This document shows, in pieces, positions 25,561 through 35,033 of a stretch of DNA of 64,000 nt (position 1 is its first letter; every line of letters begins with the position of its first letter). The position numbers and the translations under genes were made by a program. The stretch lies in the NCBI GenBank assembly GCA_023393475.1, contig JAEWLC010000025.1, forward strand, positions 124,001-188,000, in the 5' to 3' direction. This DNA comes from Pseudomonadota bacterium (GTDB taxonomy: Bacteria > Pseudomonadota > Alphaproteobacteria > Rhizobiales > Devosiaceae). The notes under the pieces were generated by a model. It ran no database searches. It was not told the origin of the DNA and saw only the letters and a program-made list of their open reading frames with translations.

Positions 25561-27231
25561 TTAGGACTGCATTGCCAGGCAGCTCATCTTTGCTTTCTTC
25601 ATCTCGTTGCACACGCCGGCCGCATCATCGCGACCGACGAAACCGCTGAAGCGGGCACGGAAGAACACCTGCCCGTTCTTCTCGAAGCGCTCGACGTAGG
25701 GCTTCATGGAACCGAGGGTGCCGACCTTCGAAGAAGCGTCGCTGATCAGCGAGTTCGCGCCCCCTTCGGTCGGCGAGGCGCCGATCTGGACGATCCAGCC
25801 GGTCGGCTGCGAGGCGGCCGGCTCGGGCTGGGCTTCGGCCACCGCAATCGGTGCCGGGGCAGGCTGGTTTTCCACCGGCGTGGCCGCAACGGCGGTGCTG
25901 CCAGAGGTCATGAGATCGAGCGGCTCGCCTTCCTCGCCGATGCCGACGGGCGGCAGGAGCGGGGCGGAAGGCGCAGTCTGGCCAAGCGCAGTCGGTGCAG
26001 CGCCGAGCGAGAAGGTGTCGCTGAGCCAGGCACCGATGACGTCGAGCGGACGATCGGGTTCCGGAGCTGCCGCCACGGCAGCAGGCTGCGCCAGCGACTG
26101 GGCGGCCTGAACGGCCTCGTCGAAGCCGAGGTCGGCCGGACGTGTGCTGGGCATGGGCGCGGCTTCGCCGATCGACGCGACGGTAATGTCGTCCGGCTGC
26201 TGGGTAGCTTCGGTTGGCTGCATCTGCGCGGCCACGGAAACGGTGCCGCCATTCAGGCGGAAGGACGGGTAGGGGAGCGGCATCACCGGCGTCGGGTCGG
26301 CGGACGCGACCATGACGGTAGCGCCCTTGCGGCCCGGCTGCGGGATCACGGCGACGTCGAGATAGCCGCCGCTGCGGCCCTTGGGCAGGTACTTCTTGAC
26401 CAGCTCGCGCACCTTGGCGTCGCGCTTGCCGCTGGAATCGAAGCCGAAGCCGGCGACGACGATGTGGCGGCCATCGGTGCGCGCCGCGGTCAGCAGGTTA
26501 AAGCCGGAGGCATTGGTGTAGCCGGTCTTGATGCCGTCCACGCCGTTCGAGCCGAGCAGCCGGTTGTGGTTGCCGTAGGTCCGTTTGCCGTAGGAGAAGG
26601 ACTTGGTCTGGAAGTACTCGTAGTACTTGGGGAAGTGCATGTAGACGGCGGCGCCGAGCAGCACCTGGTCGCGGACCGTCGTGACCTGGCCCGGATTGGG
26701 CAGGCCCGATGCGTTCTTGTAGGTGGTGTGAGCCATGCCGAGTGCGCGTGCCGTGGACGTCATGCGCTGCGCGAAGGCAGTCTCGGAGCCCGAGATGTTC
26801 TCGGCGATCACCCGCGCGATGTCGTTGGCGGAGATCGTGACCAGAGCCTTGATCGCGTTCTCGACGGTGATGGTCGATCCGGCCTTGATGCCGAGCTTGG
26901 TCGGCACCGCGGAGGCGGCGTACTTCGAGACGTTGAACTTCGTCTTCAAGGTAATGTTACCGGCCTCAAGCTCCTGGAACAGGACGTAGAGGGTCATCAC
27001 CTTGGTGACCGACGCCGGATAGCGCGCCGCGTCCCCGTTCTCTTCGTAGAGGATCTTGCCTGACTTCGCGTCGAGGACGATGCCGGCGTATTTTCGTGGC
27101 ACCGAGGCGGCTTCAGCAGCAGAAATGACCGGAAGCAGCAGGGCTGCCGCCATCAGGATCGCGGCCGCCACACGAGGAAGAAGCTCGCGCAAGTGGGAAA
27201 AATGCTTCGACGAAAGCACCCGGTACTCCAA
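25561..27231 (-). CDS. Serine-type D-alanyl-D-alanine carboxypeptidase with C-terminal SPOR domain (DacA/PBP5-like)
   Basis: A 556-residue exported penicillin-binding protein that trims the terminal D-Ala of peptidoglycan stem peptides. After a hydrophobic signal segment (about 18-40) the peptidase S11 motifs appear in order: SVTK (SxxK nucleophile), SAND (SxN) and KTG in GIKTGYTNASG. A long Pro/Ala/Gln-rich linker (about 330-470) leads to a SPOR domain at the C-terminus (GWIVQIGASPTEGGANSL to the end). SPOR binds denuded glycan strands, so the enzyme is probably recruited to the septum. It is divergent from clpS with 243 bases between. Family relatives are typically half this length without SPOR. 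Confidence 0.94.
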   Translation of the reverse strand: MEYRVLSSKHFSHLRELLPRVAAAILMAAALLLPVISAAEAASVPRKYAGIVLDAKSGKILYEENGDAARYPASVTKVMTLYVLFQELEAGNITLKTKFNVSKYAASAVPTKLGIKAGSTITVENAIKALVTISANDIARVIAENISGSETAFAQRMTSTARALGMAHTTYKNASGLPNPGQVTTVRDQVLLGAAVYMHFPKYYEYFQTKSFSYGKRTYGNHNRLLGSNGVDGIKTGYTNASGFNLLTAARTDGRHIVVAGFGFDSSGKRDAKVRELVKKYLPKGRSGGYLDVAVIPQPGRKGATVMVASADPTPVMPLPYPSFRLNGGTVSVAAQMQPTEATQQPDDITVASIGEAAPMPSTRPADLGFDEAVQAAQSLAQPAAVAAAPEPDRPLDVIGAWLSDTFSLGAAPTALGQTAPSAPLLPPVGIGEEGEPLDLMTSGSTAVAATPVENQPAPAPIAVAEAQPEPAASQPTGWIVQIGASPTEGGANSLISDASSKVGTLGSMKPYVERFEKNGQVFFRARFSGFVGRDDAAGVCNEMKKAKMSCLAMQS

Positions 27232-27474
27232 CTACACTCGGGCGCTAACACCGCCCGTACTCTACACTTTGGAGAAGCGAGGCTGGCCCTCCCAAACCGG
27301 ACCCGACACGCTCCCTGTCGACCCCAAGCTTAGGCAGTGCGCCTTACCATTTCGCTAAAATGCGATGCTTTCCGGGCACTTGGTGAGGAGGCGGCCGCAG
27401 GGCCCACCTGCTCCAAAGTTTAGGTACTTGGGCACTTAACAAGCGGAGCACTTAGCCTACATAATGACCTCACC

Positions 27475-27909
27475 ATGCTGCTTCGAACCGACCTCTCCCA
27501 GACCCGAGCCATGCGTGCCGCCCCAGCCGTGGAGACCGCGCCGACAGGCGTAGCGAAACCTCTGATGGGTGCCGGAGACGACGGCGAGGATGGCCGGGGG
27601 AACGGCGGAAGCAAGCAAGACACGGGCACCATCACCAAGCCCAAGACCAGGAACAAGCGGCCCAGCCTCTATCGGGTGCTGCTGCTCAACGATGACTACA
27701 CTCCCATGGAGTTCGTCGTCTTGGTCCTGCAGGACGTATTCAACAAGACCCGGGAAGATGCCATGCGGGTCATGCTGCATGTGCACAACCAGGGCGTGGG
27801 AGAGTGTGGCGTTTATCCGTTCGAAGTGGCGGAGACCAAGGTCACACGGGTCATGGATGCGGCTCGCAAGAACCAGCATCCGCTGCAGTGCGTGATGGAA
27901 AAGCAATAG
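27475..27909 (+). CDS. clpS: ATP-dependent Clp protease adaptor ClpS
   Basis: The N-recognin adaptor: it captures proteins with bulky or N-degron N-termini and delivers them to ClpAP. At 144 residues the core fold begins [22 protein letters not shown] (about 62-83), where the Asn-Asp-Asp-Tyr pocket binds the N-terminal amine. It continues with [22 protein letters not shown], the His being a binding-pocket residue. The first ~60 residues are low-complexity. ATG at 27475 is assigned, though ATG at 27511 is a plausible alternative and neither has a clear ribosome site. clpA begins ten bases later, as expected for the substrate-delivery pair. Confidence 0.95.
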   Translation: MLLRTDLSQTRAMRAAPAVETAPTGVAKPLMGAGDDGEDGRGNGGSKQDTGTITKPKTRNKRPSLYRVLLLNDDYTPMEFVVLVLQDVFNKTREDAMRVMLHVHNQGVGECGVYPFEVAETKVTRVMDAARKNQHPLQCVMEKQ

Positions 27910-27919
27910 GAACCGACAT

Positions 27920-30292
27920 ATGCCCTCTTTCTCCCGCGGACTTGAGAAGGCCCTCCATCAGGCGATGAACCTGGCGCGCGAGCGTGCCCATGAGTTCGCG
28001 ACGCTGGAGCATCTGCTGCTTGCCCTCACCGACGACCGTGACACCATCGCGGTGCTGACCGGTTGCGACGTCGATATCGAAGCGCTGAAGTCCGATCTCG
28101 AGGACTTCATCAACGAGGAGCTCGACAGCCTCGTCGTGCCCAACGGGCAGGACGCTCGCCCGACTGCCGCTTTCCAGCGCGTGATCCAGCGCGCCGTCAT
28201 CCACGTCCAGTCCTCCGGCAAGGAGGAGGTTACGGGTGCCAACGTGCTCGTCGCGATCTTTGCCGAGCGCGAGAGCCATGCTGCCTACTTCCTCGAGCAG
28301 CAGGACATGACGCGGCTCGATGCGGTGAACTTCATCTCGCACGGCATCACCAAGTCCGGCCCGAGCGAGGAGCGCCGCGTGCGTGGCGCCGAGAACCCGG
28401 CCGGCAGCGGCCAGGGTGAAGACGGCGAGCGCTCCGGCAACGGCCAGAGTTCGGCGCTTGCCGACTTCTGCGTCAACCTCAACGAAAAGGCGCGGGCCGG
28501 GAAGATCGACCCGCTGATCGGCCGCGACTCCGAGCTGCGCCGGACGATTCAGATCCTCTGCCGCCGGTCCAAGAACAACCCGCTCTATGTGGGTGACGCC
28601 GGCGTCGGCAAGACTGCCATCGCCGAGGGCCTCGCCCGCAAGATCGTCGAAGGCGACGTTCCGGAAGTGCTGCGCGAGGCGACCATCTACTCGCTCGACA
28701 TGGGCTCGCTGCTGGCCGGCACGCGCTATCGAGGCGACTTCGAAGAGCGGCTCAAGGCCGTGATGAAGGAGCTGGAGAAGCATCCGGACGCGATCTTGTT
28801 CATCGACGAGATCCACACCGTGATCGGCGCCGGCGCTACGTCGGGAGGCGCGCTCGATGCATCGAACCTGCTGAAGCCGGCACTGGCTTCCGGCGCCATC
28901 CGTTGCATCGGCTCGACCACGTTCAAGGAATATCGCCAGTTCTTCGAGAAGGACCGGGCCCTGGTCCGGCGCTTCCAGAAGATCGACGTCAACGAGCCCT
29001 CGATCCCCGATGCGATCGAGATCGTGAAGGGGCTGCGCCCGTATTACGAGGACTATCACAAGCTCAAGTACACCGATGACGCCCTGAAGGCCGCGGTGGA
29101 GCTGAGCGCTCGCTACATCAACGACCGCAAGCTGCCCGACAAGGCGATCGACGTGATCGACGAGACGGGCGCGAGCCAGATGCTACTGACGCCGGAGAAC
29201 CGCAAGGCCATCATCGACGTCGCGGAGATCGAGCAGACCGTCGCAACGATGGCCCGTATCCCGCCGAAGTCGGTGTCGAAGTCCGACGCGGAACTGCTGT
29301 CTAATCTCGAGAGCAGTCTCAAGACCGTCGTCTTCGGGCAGGACGAGGCGATCACCGCGCTTTCGTCGGCGATCAAGCTGGCTCGTGCCGGGCTGCGCGA
29401 ACCGGAAAAGCCGATCGGCTCTTACCTGTTCACCGGCCCGACCGGCGTGGGCAAGACCGAGGTGGCGAAGCAACTGGCGGATACGCTGGGCGTGGAACTC
29501 CTGCGCTTCGATATGTCGGAGTACATGGAACGCCACACCGTCTCGCGGCTGATCGGCGCCCCTCCGGGCTATGTCGGCTTCGACCAGGGTGGCCTGCTCA
29601 CCGATGGCGTGGACCAGCATCCGCACTGCGTGGTGCTGCTCGACGAAATCGAGAAGGCCCACCCGGACCTGTTCAACATCCTGTTGCAGGTGATGGACCA
29701 CGGCAAGCTGACGGACCACAACGGCAAGTCGGTCGACTTCCGCAACGTGATCCTGATCATGACGTCGAACGTCGGCGCGATGGAACTGCAGAAGTCGCCG
29801 ATCGGCTTCGGCCGCAAGCGCGAGCAGGGTGACGACGAGGAAGCGGTCAACCGGATGTTCACGCCGGAATTCCGCAACCGCCTCGATGCCATCATCTCGT
29901 TCGGCCCGCTGCCGCCGCAGGTGGTGCGCCGCGTCGTCGAGAAGTTCGTGCTGCAGCTGGAAGGCCAGTTGGCGGAGCGTGGCGTCACGATCGAACTCAC
30001 GCCGGAGGCCGCCGAGTGGCTGGCGATCCGCGGCTACGACGAGCGCATGGGTGCACGGCCGCTGGGTCGCGTGATCCAGGAGCACGTGAAGAAGCCGCTG
30101 GCCGACCAGGTGCTGTTCGGCGAACTGGTCAACGGCGGCTCGGTCACCGTTGCGGTGGTCGGTGTCGGCCCCGATGCGAAGCTCGAGCTGATCGCGGTGC
30201 CACCGCGGCCGGCCAAGCCGAAGGCACTGCCCAAGCCCCGCAAGGCCAAGGCCGAAAAGGCCGAGGACAAGCCGGCCGAGGAAAAGAACTGA
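27920..30292 (+). CDS. clpA: ATP-dependent Clp protease ATP-binding subunit ClpA
   Basis: A hexameric AAA+ unfoldase that feeds substrates to ClpP. At 790 residues it has the N domain with two Clp_N repeats (about 1-150), AAA1 with Walker A GDAGVGKT near 225-232 and Walker B FIDEIHT, then AAA2 with GPTGVGKTEVAKQ and VVLLDEIEKAHPD. The ClpP-docking loop IGF is present as KSPIGFGRKR. The C-terminal tail is Lys/Pro/Glu-rich. It forms an operon with clpS. No clpP is in the window. A terminator lies about 27 bases after the stop. Confidence 0.97.
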   Translation: MPSFSRGLEKALHQAMNLARERAHEFATLEHLLLALTDDRDTIAVLTGCDVDIEALKSDLEDFINEELDSLVVPNGQDARPTAAFQRVIQRAVIHVQSSGKEEVTGANVLVAIFAERESHAAYFLEQQDMTRLDAVNFISHGITKSGPSEERRVRGAENPAGSGQGEDGERSGNGQSSALADFCVNLNEKARAGKIDPLIGRDSELRRTIQILCRRSKNNPLYVGDAGVGKTAIAEGLARKIVEGDVPEVLREATIYSLDMGSLLAGTRYRGDFEERLKAVMKELEKHPDAILFIDEIHTVIGAGATSGGALDASNLLKPALASGAIRCIGSTTFKEYRQFFEKDRALVRRFQKIDVNEPSIPDAIEIVKGLRPYYEDYHKLKYTDDALKAAVELSARYINDRKLPDKAIDVIDETGASQMLLTPENRKAIIDVAEIEQTVATMARIPPKSVSKSDAELLSNLESSLKTVVFGQDEAITALSSAIKLARAGLREPEKPIGSYLFTGPTGVGKTEVAKQLADTLGVELLRFDMSEYMERHTVSRLIGAPPGYVGFDQGGLLTDGVDQHPHCVVLLDEIEKAHPDLFNILLQVMDHGKLTDHNGKSVDFRNVILIMTSNVGAMELQKSPIGFGRKREQGDDEEAVNRMFTPEFRNRLDAIISFGPLPPQVVRRVVEKFVLQLEGQLAERGVTIELTPEAAEWLAIRGYDERMGARPLGRVIQEHVKKPLADQVLFGELVNGGSVTVAVVGVGPDAKLELIAVPPRPAKPKALPKPRKAKAEKAEDKPAEEKN

Positions 30293-30318
30293 GTTCCCAT
30301 GCAGGGAAGTGAGGCAAG

Positions 30319-30348
30319 GGCCGGGAGCAGTCCCGGCCTTTTGCTTTT
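30319..30348 (+). terminator. Rho-independent terminator after clpA
   Basis: Perfect 8-base arms GGCCGGGA and TCCCGGCC around GCAG, followed by TTTTGCTTTT. It lies 26 bases after clpA and just before the convergent SulP gene stop. Confidence 0.93.
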
Positions 30349-30351
30349 GGA

Positions 30352-32100
30352 TCAGGCCGGGACGGCGTGATTGCGGGCGGCGAGTGCCTTGTGCGCGGCG
30401 GCCAGTGCATCCTCGATGCTGCGCTCGAACAGCACCGCGGGCGCGTTGACGCCGTGAGTGTTCAGCGCCTTCCTGACGGCCGGGGTGGCGCCGGAGACGA
30501 GGAGGAGCACTCCGTGCCTCTCGGCCTTCCGCGCCACGCCCTGGATCGTATTGGCGGCCGTTGAATCGATGAACGGCACTGCCGAGAAATCGACGACGAA
30601 GGCACGGTGCTGGTCCGCGATGCGATCGAGCAGGGCGCCGACTGTGGCTGCCGCACCGAAGAAGAAGGCGCCCGTGATGCGATAGACGGCGACCTCGGGA
30701 TCCGTCGCGATGGCCGGGTCATAGGCGTGCCGGTCGGCGCCGGCGTCGTCCGCCTGGTCCTCGGGGATCGGCGGCACATGCGTCTCGACATTGGCCGAGA
30801 GCGCCATGCGATGGATGAACAGCAGCGCGCCGAGCGCGAAGCCGACCACGATACCCTCAGTGAGGCCGCGGAAGACGGTGAGGAAGAAGGTCGCGAGAAG
30901 CACGATCGCGTCGCCGGCGGAGGTGCGGACGAGGATCGCAAAGGCATGTCGCTCAGCCATGCTCCAGGCGACCACGACGAGCACGCCGGCGAGCGCCGCC
31001 AGCGGGATGTAGCTGGCGAGTGGCGCCGCAACCAGCATAAACAGCAGGATGAAAACGGCGTGGAACATGCCGGCCAGCGGGCTGCGGGCGCCGGAGCGCA
31101 CGTTGGTCGCCGTGCGCGCGACGGTGCCGGTGGCGCAGATGCCGCCGAACAGGGCCGAGCCAATGTTGGCGATGCCTTGCGCGACCAGTTCCATGTTCGA
31201 GCGGTGGCGGCGGCCAGTCATGCCGTCGGCCACCATGGCGGAGAGGAGCGACTCGATCGCGCCGAGCAGGGCGAACGATATTGCATCGGGCAGGACTGCC
31301 AGCACCTTTTCCAGCGATAGCGGCGGCAGCGACGGCGCCGGCAGGGTGCTGGGAATGCCGCCGAAGCGCGTGCCGATTGTCTCCACCGGCAGGCTGAGCA
31401 GCGCTGTGGCGAGCGAGGTGACGACTACGGCGATGAGGATGCCCGGCCAGTGCGGCCGCCATCTACGGAGCGCGAGGATCACGCCGATGCTGAGCGCCGC
31501 GATGCCGATGGCGGCCGGATTGGCGGTGCCCAGCGAGCCGGCGAGGACCTCGAGCTTTGGCAGGATGTCGGCCGGCTCGCCATCGGGGATCGCGAGGCCG
31601 AGGAGGTCGTGGATCTGTCCGATGAACAGAATGACCGCGATGCCGGAGATGAAGCCGACGGTGACGGGGTAGGGGATGAACTTGATGTAGCTGCCGAGCC
31701 GCAGCACGCCCATCAGCAGGAGGATCAGGCCGGCCATGATGGTGGCCAGCATCATGCCGTCGAGGCCGTGCCGCGCGATGGTGCCGGCGACGAGCACGGT
31801 GAAGGCGGCAGCAGGACCACCGATCTGGAACCGGCTGCCGCCGAGGGCGGAGATCAGGAAGCCGCCGATGGCCGCGGTGAAGAGCCCGCGTTCGGGCGTC
31901 GTTCCCGACGCGATGGCAATGGCCATCGAGAGGGGCAGGGCGACGATTGCGACGGTGAGGCCGGCGAGGATATCAGCCCGCAGATCGCTCGCGCGATACC
32001 CCTCGCGCAGCACGGTCACGAGCTTGGGCGTGAAAAGGTCCGTCAGGGCGGGCTGGCTAGTGCGAGGGGTGGAGTCCGTGGAGGCCATTGGGTCGTGCAC
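30352..32100 (-). CDS. SulP family inorganic anion transporter
   Basis: A 582-residue inner-membrane transporter of the SLC26/SulP family. The N-terminal membrane domain has about 12-14 helices, with GLTVAIVALPLSMAIAIASG (about 47-66) and GGSRFQIGGPAAAFTVLVAG carrying the characteristic Gln/Gly-Pro signature. A STAS domain follows from about 460, with FVVDFSAVPFIDSTAANTI. Substrates of bacterial SulP proteins include bicarbonate, sulfate and dicarboxylates, and cannot be chosen here. No carbonic anhydrase is fused or adjacent. It is the last gene of a long minus-strand run and converges on clpA. Confidence 0.93.
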   Translation of the reverse strand: MHDPMASTDSTPRTSQPALTDLFTPKLVTVLREGYRASDLRADILAGLTVAIVALPLSMAIAIASGTTPERGLFTAAIGGFLISALGGSRFQIGGPAAAFTVLVAGTIARHGLDGMMLATIMAGLILLLMGVLRLGSYIKFIPYPVTVGFISGIAVILFIGQIHDLLGLAIPDGEPADILPKLEVLAGSLGTANPAAIGIAALSIGVILALRRWRPHWPGILIAVVVTSLATALLSLPVETIGTRFGGIPSTLPAPSLPPLSLEKVLAVLPDAISFALLGAIESLLSAMVADGMTGRRHRSNMELVAQGIANIGSALFGGICATGTVARTATNVRSGARSPLAGMFHAVFILLFMLVAAPLASYIPLAALAGVLVVVAWSMAERHAFAILVRTSAGDAIVLLATFFLTVFRGLTEGIVVGFALGALLFIHRMALSANVETHVPPIPEDQADDAGADRHAYDPAIATDPEVAVYRITGAFFFGAAATVGALLDRIADQHRAFVVDFSAVPFIDSTAANTIQGVARKAERHGVLLLVSGATPAVRKALNTHGVNAPAVLFERSIEDALAAAHKALAARNHAVPA

Positions 32101-32136
32101 CCTGTTGCGAGCTATGTCGTCTATGGCTGGTGGGGG

Positions 32137-32406
32137 TTAGGGCTGGTCGGGTTCCTTCGCAGGCCGTCGGAGCCGCACGCCGCGGCCGCCCGAGACGCTG
32201 GTGGCGTTGTCGCCGACCAGTTCGACGCCGGCCTCGTTCAGCGCCTCGATCACCTTGGTGAGGGTATCGACCACGCCACGGACGGTGCCGTCGCTGGCTT
32301 CCATGCGCTGGATGGTGGGAAGGGAAACATGCGCCATCTCGGCCAGGGTCTTCTGGTCGATGCCGAGCAGGGCGCGGGCAGCCCGCAATTGGGCGGCGGT
32401 CATCAT
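32137..32406 (-). CDS. XRE-family helix-turn-helix regulator (small)
   Basis: An 89-residue DNA-binding protein. The helix-turn-helix occupies about residues 4-35 (AAQLRAARALLGIDQKTLAEM, then AHVSLPTIQRMEASDGTV), the classic Cro/C1 pattern. A second helix (VDTLTKVIEALNEAGVELV) follows and probably dimerises. The tail is Arg/Pro-rich. It lies 36 bases upstream of the SulP gene on the same strand, so it may regulate or simply be co-transcribed with it. There is no toxin partner on either side. Start ATG at 32406 or the next Met at 32403. Confidence 0.85.
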   Translation of the reverse strand: MMTAAQLRAARALLGIDQKTLAEMAHVSLPTIQRMEASDGTVRGVVDTLTKVIEALNEAGVELVGDNATSVSGGRGVRLRRPAKEPDQP

Positions 32407-32517
32407 CGGTTTAATGCCTGGACAGTGAAGTCTCGTGCACAGAGTCGACGAACTGATGCGTGACGCATCACGTAACCCGACTCTTACCAGAATCCGCTTT
32501 CGCCGGGAAGCTGGGGG

Positions 32518-33153
32518 CTAGCGGCGCGCTCGTACCACGTCGCCGACGAAGAACAGCAGGTACACGGCACCCGGAACCATCAGGGCTCCGACCTGCCATT
32601 GGCCGTAGGCAAAGGCACCGATGGCCGCCCCGAGCAGCAGCGACAGCCAGACGAGAAGGTGCTGCACCCAGCGCCACGGTGGCGCCTCGCGGCGAACGGC
32701 GCGGGCCATATCCTGCCCGGCGGCGAACAGCGTGCCGGTCACGAAGGTCGTGCCGAGCCGAGCAGAGCCGCTGTGCGGCAAGGCGGCGTTCTGCGCCCCG
32801 GCGGCCGCTGCCAGCGCAAGCATGGCTTGCGCGGGCGAAAAGCCGTTGGCGTGCAGCGTAAGGGTAAGCAGAAGGCCGGCGAGGACAATGGACAGCACCC
32901 CGACGCGGCCACGCCTGCCGCCGAGCGAGGAGACGAGCGCGCCCATGAAGCTGCCGATGACAAACATGGCGATGAGGCTCGCCGGAAGCAGCGGGGAACT
33001 CCCCATGCTCGCGAGGCCGGCGCCCAGCTGGGTCGTGTTGCCGCTCATGAACGAGGTGTAGAAGCCGCCGAGTTCGATGAAACCGACGACGTCGATCATG
33101 CCGGCCGCGGCGGTGAGCATGAGGCCGAGGAAGAGGTGCGATGCAGGAGTCAA
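32518..33153 (-). CDS. YoaK family (DUF1275) membrane protein
   Basis: A 211-residue polytopic protein of the DUF1275/YoaK family with about six helices. The signature GMIDVVGFIELGGFYTSFMSGNTTQLGAG lies near residues 18-46, the Gly-Phe-Ile/Tyr-Thr-Ser-Phe-Met-Ser-Gly-Asn-Thr run being diagnostic. AGAQNAALPHSGSARLGTTFVTGTL lies in the middle. Function is unknown; some relatives were proposed as transporters. Its ATG overlaps the HIT gene stop (ATGA), placing it in the glycosyltransferase-HIT-DUF1275 operon. Confidence 0.9.
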   Translation of the reverse strand: MTPASHLFLGLMLTAAAGMIDVVGFIELGGFYTSFMSGNTTQLGAGLASMGSSPLLPASLIAMFVIGSFMGALVSSLGGRRGRVGVLSIVLAGLLLTLTLHANGFSPAQAMLALAAAAGAQNAALPHSGSARLGTTFVTGTLFAAGQDMARAVRREAPPWRWVQHLLVWLSLLLGAAIGAFAYGQWQVGALMVPGAVYLLFFVGDVVRARR

Positions 33154-33572
33154 TTCAGCTGTGCGGCGATGGCCTTGGCCTGTTCGGCCAGTTCCCCGTC
33201 GTCAGCCTTGCCCTGGCCGTGGCGCCCGAGCTCTACGCCCTCGTAGGCAGGAATGACGTGGAAGTGGAGGTGGAACACCGACTGGCCAGCCGGCGCTTCG
33301 TTGAACTGGGCGATGCGGATGCCGTCGGGCCTGAGTGCAGTTTTCACCGCGTTGGCGACACGCTGTACATGCGCGATAGCCTTCGCGAGGACGGCAGGAT
33401 CGGCATCGAAGAGGTTACGCGATGCAGCCTTGGGGATGACCAGCGTGTGGCCCTTCGACTGCGGGAAGATATCCATTATCACCAGCACGTCGGCGTCCTC
33501 GTACACCTTGTGCGCCGGGATCTCGCCGCGGATGATCTTGCCGAAGATGTTGGCGGGGTCATAGGCGGTCAC
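33150..33572 (-). CDS. HIT family protein (Hint-like nucleotide phosphoramidase/hydrolase)
   Basis: A 140-residue histidine-triad protein. The catalytic triad motif is FHLHFHVIP near residues 100-108, with the nucleophilic His in the middle position. The N-terminal strands IFGKIIRGEIPAHKVYEDADVLVIMD and HTLVIPKAASRNLFD are typical of the Hint branch, which hydrolyses nucleoside phosphoramidates such as AMP-lysine. It overlaps the glycosyltransferase stop by four bases upstream and DUF1275 by four bases downstream. In related genomes a HIT gene near clpA is common, by memory; here four other genes lie between. Confidence 0.92.
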   Translation of the reverse strand: MTAYDPANIFGKIIRGEIPAHKVYEDADVLVIMDIFPQSKGHTLVIPKAASRNLFDADPAVLAKAIAHVQRVANAVKTALRPDGIRIAQFNEAPAGQSVFHLHFHVIPAYEGVELGRHGQGKADDGELAEQAKAIAAQLN

Positions 33573-34897
33573 GAGGCGGCTCCCATCTCTTCGTCGGGTT
33601 CGTAGTAATTGCCGGGGTAGGTATCGATCGTCTCCTCGACGATATCGGCAGCGAGGCCCGTGCCGTCCTCGAGGATCAGCTTCTCGCGCAGTTCGGCAGC
33701 CGCGATCTCGAACGAGGGATCAGTGTCGAGTTCATCGAGCGCGTTGGCGAGGATGCTCGGCGTGAGCTTCCTCAGCTTCACTGGCGCGGGGCCGCAGCCA
33801 AGCTCGTAGACGCGCCGCCCCCAGTAGGGCTGGTCGAAGAAGTGCGGCACGACGAAGGTCGGCTTGCCGGCATAGAGGCCGGCATAGGTAGTGCCGGCGC
33901 CGCCGTGGTGGACGAGGGCCTTCATCAGCGGGAAGAGCTTGGTGTGGGGGGCCTTGTCGATTGAGTAGACCGTCTCGGGCAGGTCCTCGGCCTTGATGCC
34001 GCCCCAGCCCTTGCCGACGACGGCACGACCGCCCCATTCCCTCAGCGCCTTGGTGACGATCTCAGTGTTGCGCTGCGCGCCCCACGGCATCGAGCCGAAC
34101 CCCAGGTAGATCGGAGCATCGCCGGCATCGAGGAAGCGGCGGAAGCTCGCATCGGGCTCCCAGCCAGTCGTGTCGTCGAGGCGCCAGAAGCCGGTGACCG
34201 TGGTGGTCTCGGGCCAATCGCCAGGCGGCGGGGAGATGGTGCGGGAATAGGCGTGGAGCGCCGGGATCGGCTCGCCGCGGGCATTCTTCGCAAAGCCTGA
34301 GCGCTTGCGGCTGCGCAGGCCAAGGAGCTTCGCCCGCATCCGGTCGCGTGGGAAATCGTAGTAGCTCTGGTGAGCCGCCTGCACCACGTAGCTCAGCCGG
34401 TTGAACAGCGGATCGAGGCTGATGCGGTTGAACAGCGGCTCGGGGGCAGGGCCCTCGTAGCCGAAATAGGGGAACTCGCCGGTCGGATTGATCGGCTGGA
34501 ACGCAGTCATGATCGCCGGTACATCCAGCGCTTCGGCGACGTCGACGGCGAAGTTGGTGGTCTGGTGGAAGACGATGCAGTCGACGTCCTGAGCCGTGGC
34601 CCAGAGATGCCGGCAGGCGTCCTTCATGATCTTCTGGCCATCGCGCAGCAGCTTCGGCGCGTAGAGCAGGGAGTTCTTCTGCATCACCAGGTCGAACTGG
34701 CTCTGGCGCAGGAAGGCCTGGATATCGCTGCCCAGCGTGGCGAACTCGATGCCCTGTCCGGTGACGAAGCCCTCGAAATCGCTGGTGGCGCAGAGGACGA
34801 CCGAATGACCGCGCTTCATGAGCGCGAGCGCCAGCGCCGCGAAGGGCTGCACGTCACCCATCGTTCCAATCGCCGCAATTGCGATGCGCTTGCTCAT
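33569..34897 (-). CDS. GT1-family glycosyltransferase, sterol glucosyltransferase-like
   Basis: A 442-residue GT-B-fold glycosyltransferase. The N-terminal lobe starts RIAIAAIGTMGDVQPFAAL, with the Gly-Asp-Val-Gln/His-Pro motif of GT28/GT1 sterol and macrolide transferases. The donor site in the C-terminal lobe reads ALVHHGGAGTTYAGLYAGKP and then VPHFFDQPYWGRRVYELG. The signature HHGGAGT plus FFDQPYWG is closest to sterol 3-beta-glucosyltransferases (UGT80/Atg26-like), which in bacteria may glucosylate hopanoids, flavonoids or lipids. Acceptor and sugar are not determined here. It heads a three-gene operon with overlapping HIT and DUF1275 genes. Confidence 0.88.
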   Translation of the reverse strand: MSKRIAIAAIGTMGDVQPFAALALALMKRGHSVVLCATSDFEGFVTGQGIEFATLGSDIQAFLRQSQFDLVMQKNSLLYAPKLLRDGQKIMKDACRHLWATAQDVDCIVFHQTTNFAVDVAEALDVPAIMTAFQPINPTGEFPYFGYEGPAPEPLFNRISLDPLFNRLSYVVQAAHQSYYDFPRDRMRAKLLGLRSRKRSGFAKNARGEPIPALHAYSRTISPPPGDWPETTTVTGFWRLDDTTGWEPDASFRRFLDAGDAPIYLGFGSMPWGAQRNTEIVTKALREWGGRAVVGKGWGGIKAEDLPETVYSIDKAPHTKLFPLMKALVHHGGAGTTYAGLYAGKPTFVVPHFFDQPYWGRRVYELGCGPAPVKLRKLTPSILANALDELDTDPSFEIAAAELREKLILEDGTGLAADIVEETIDTYPGNYYEPDEEMGAAS

Positions 34898-35033
34898 TCA
34901 GTCTCCGTAGCCGGGGCAGGGCACTCCTTCCCCCGGCAGTGTGGCCTCGCTGAGGCGGAAATTACTGCGCCGGACGACCTTTCGTCTAGCTGATGACTTG
35001 GAACCACAGCCGAAGCGGCGGTGCAACTCAATG

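Noticed and set aside
25225..27063. A long open frame of 612 residues on the plus strand over the carboxypeptidase gene
   Set aside because: It is Gly/Arg/His-rich, lacks any domain, and lies opposite a fully recognisable S11 peptidase-SPOR protein. High-GC genomes commonly have such antisense frames.
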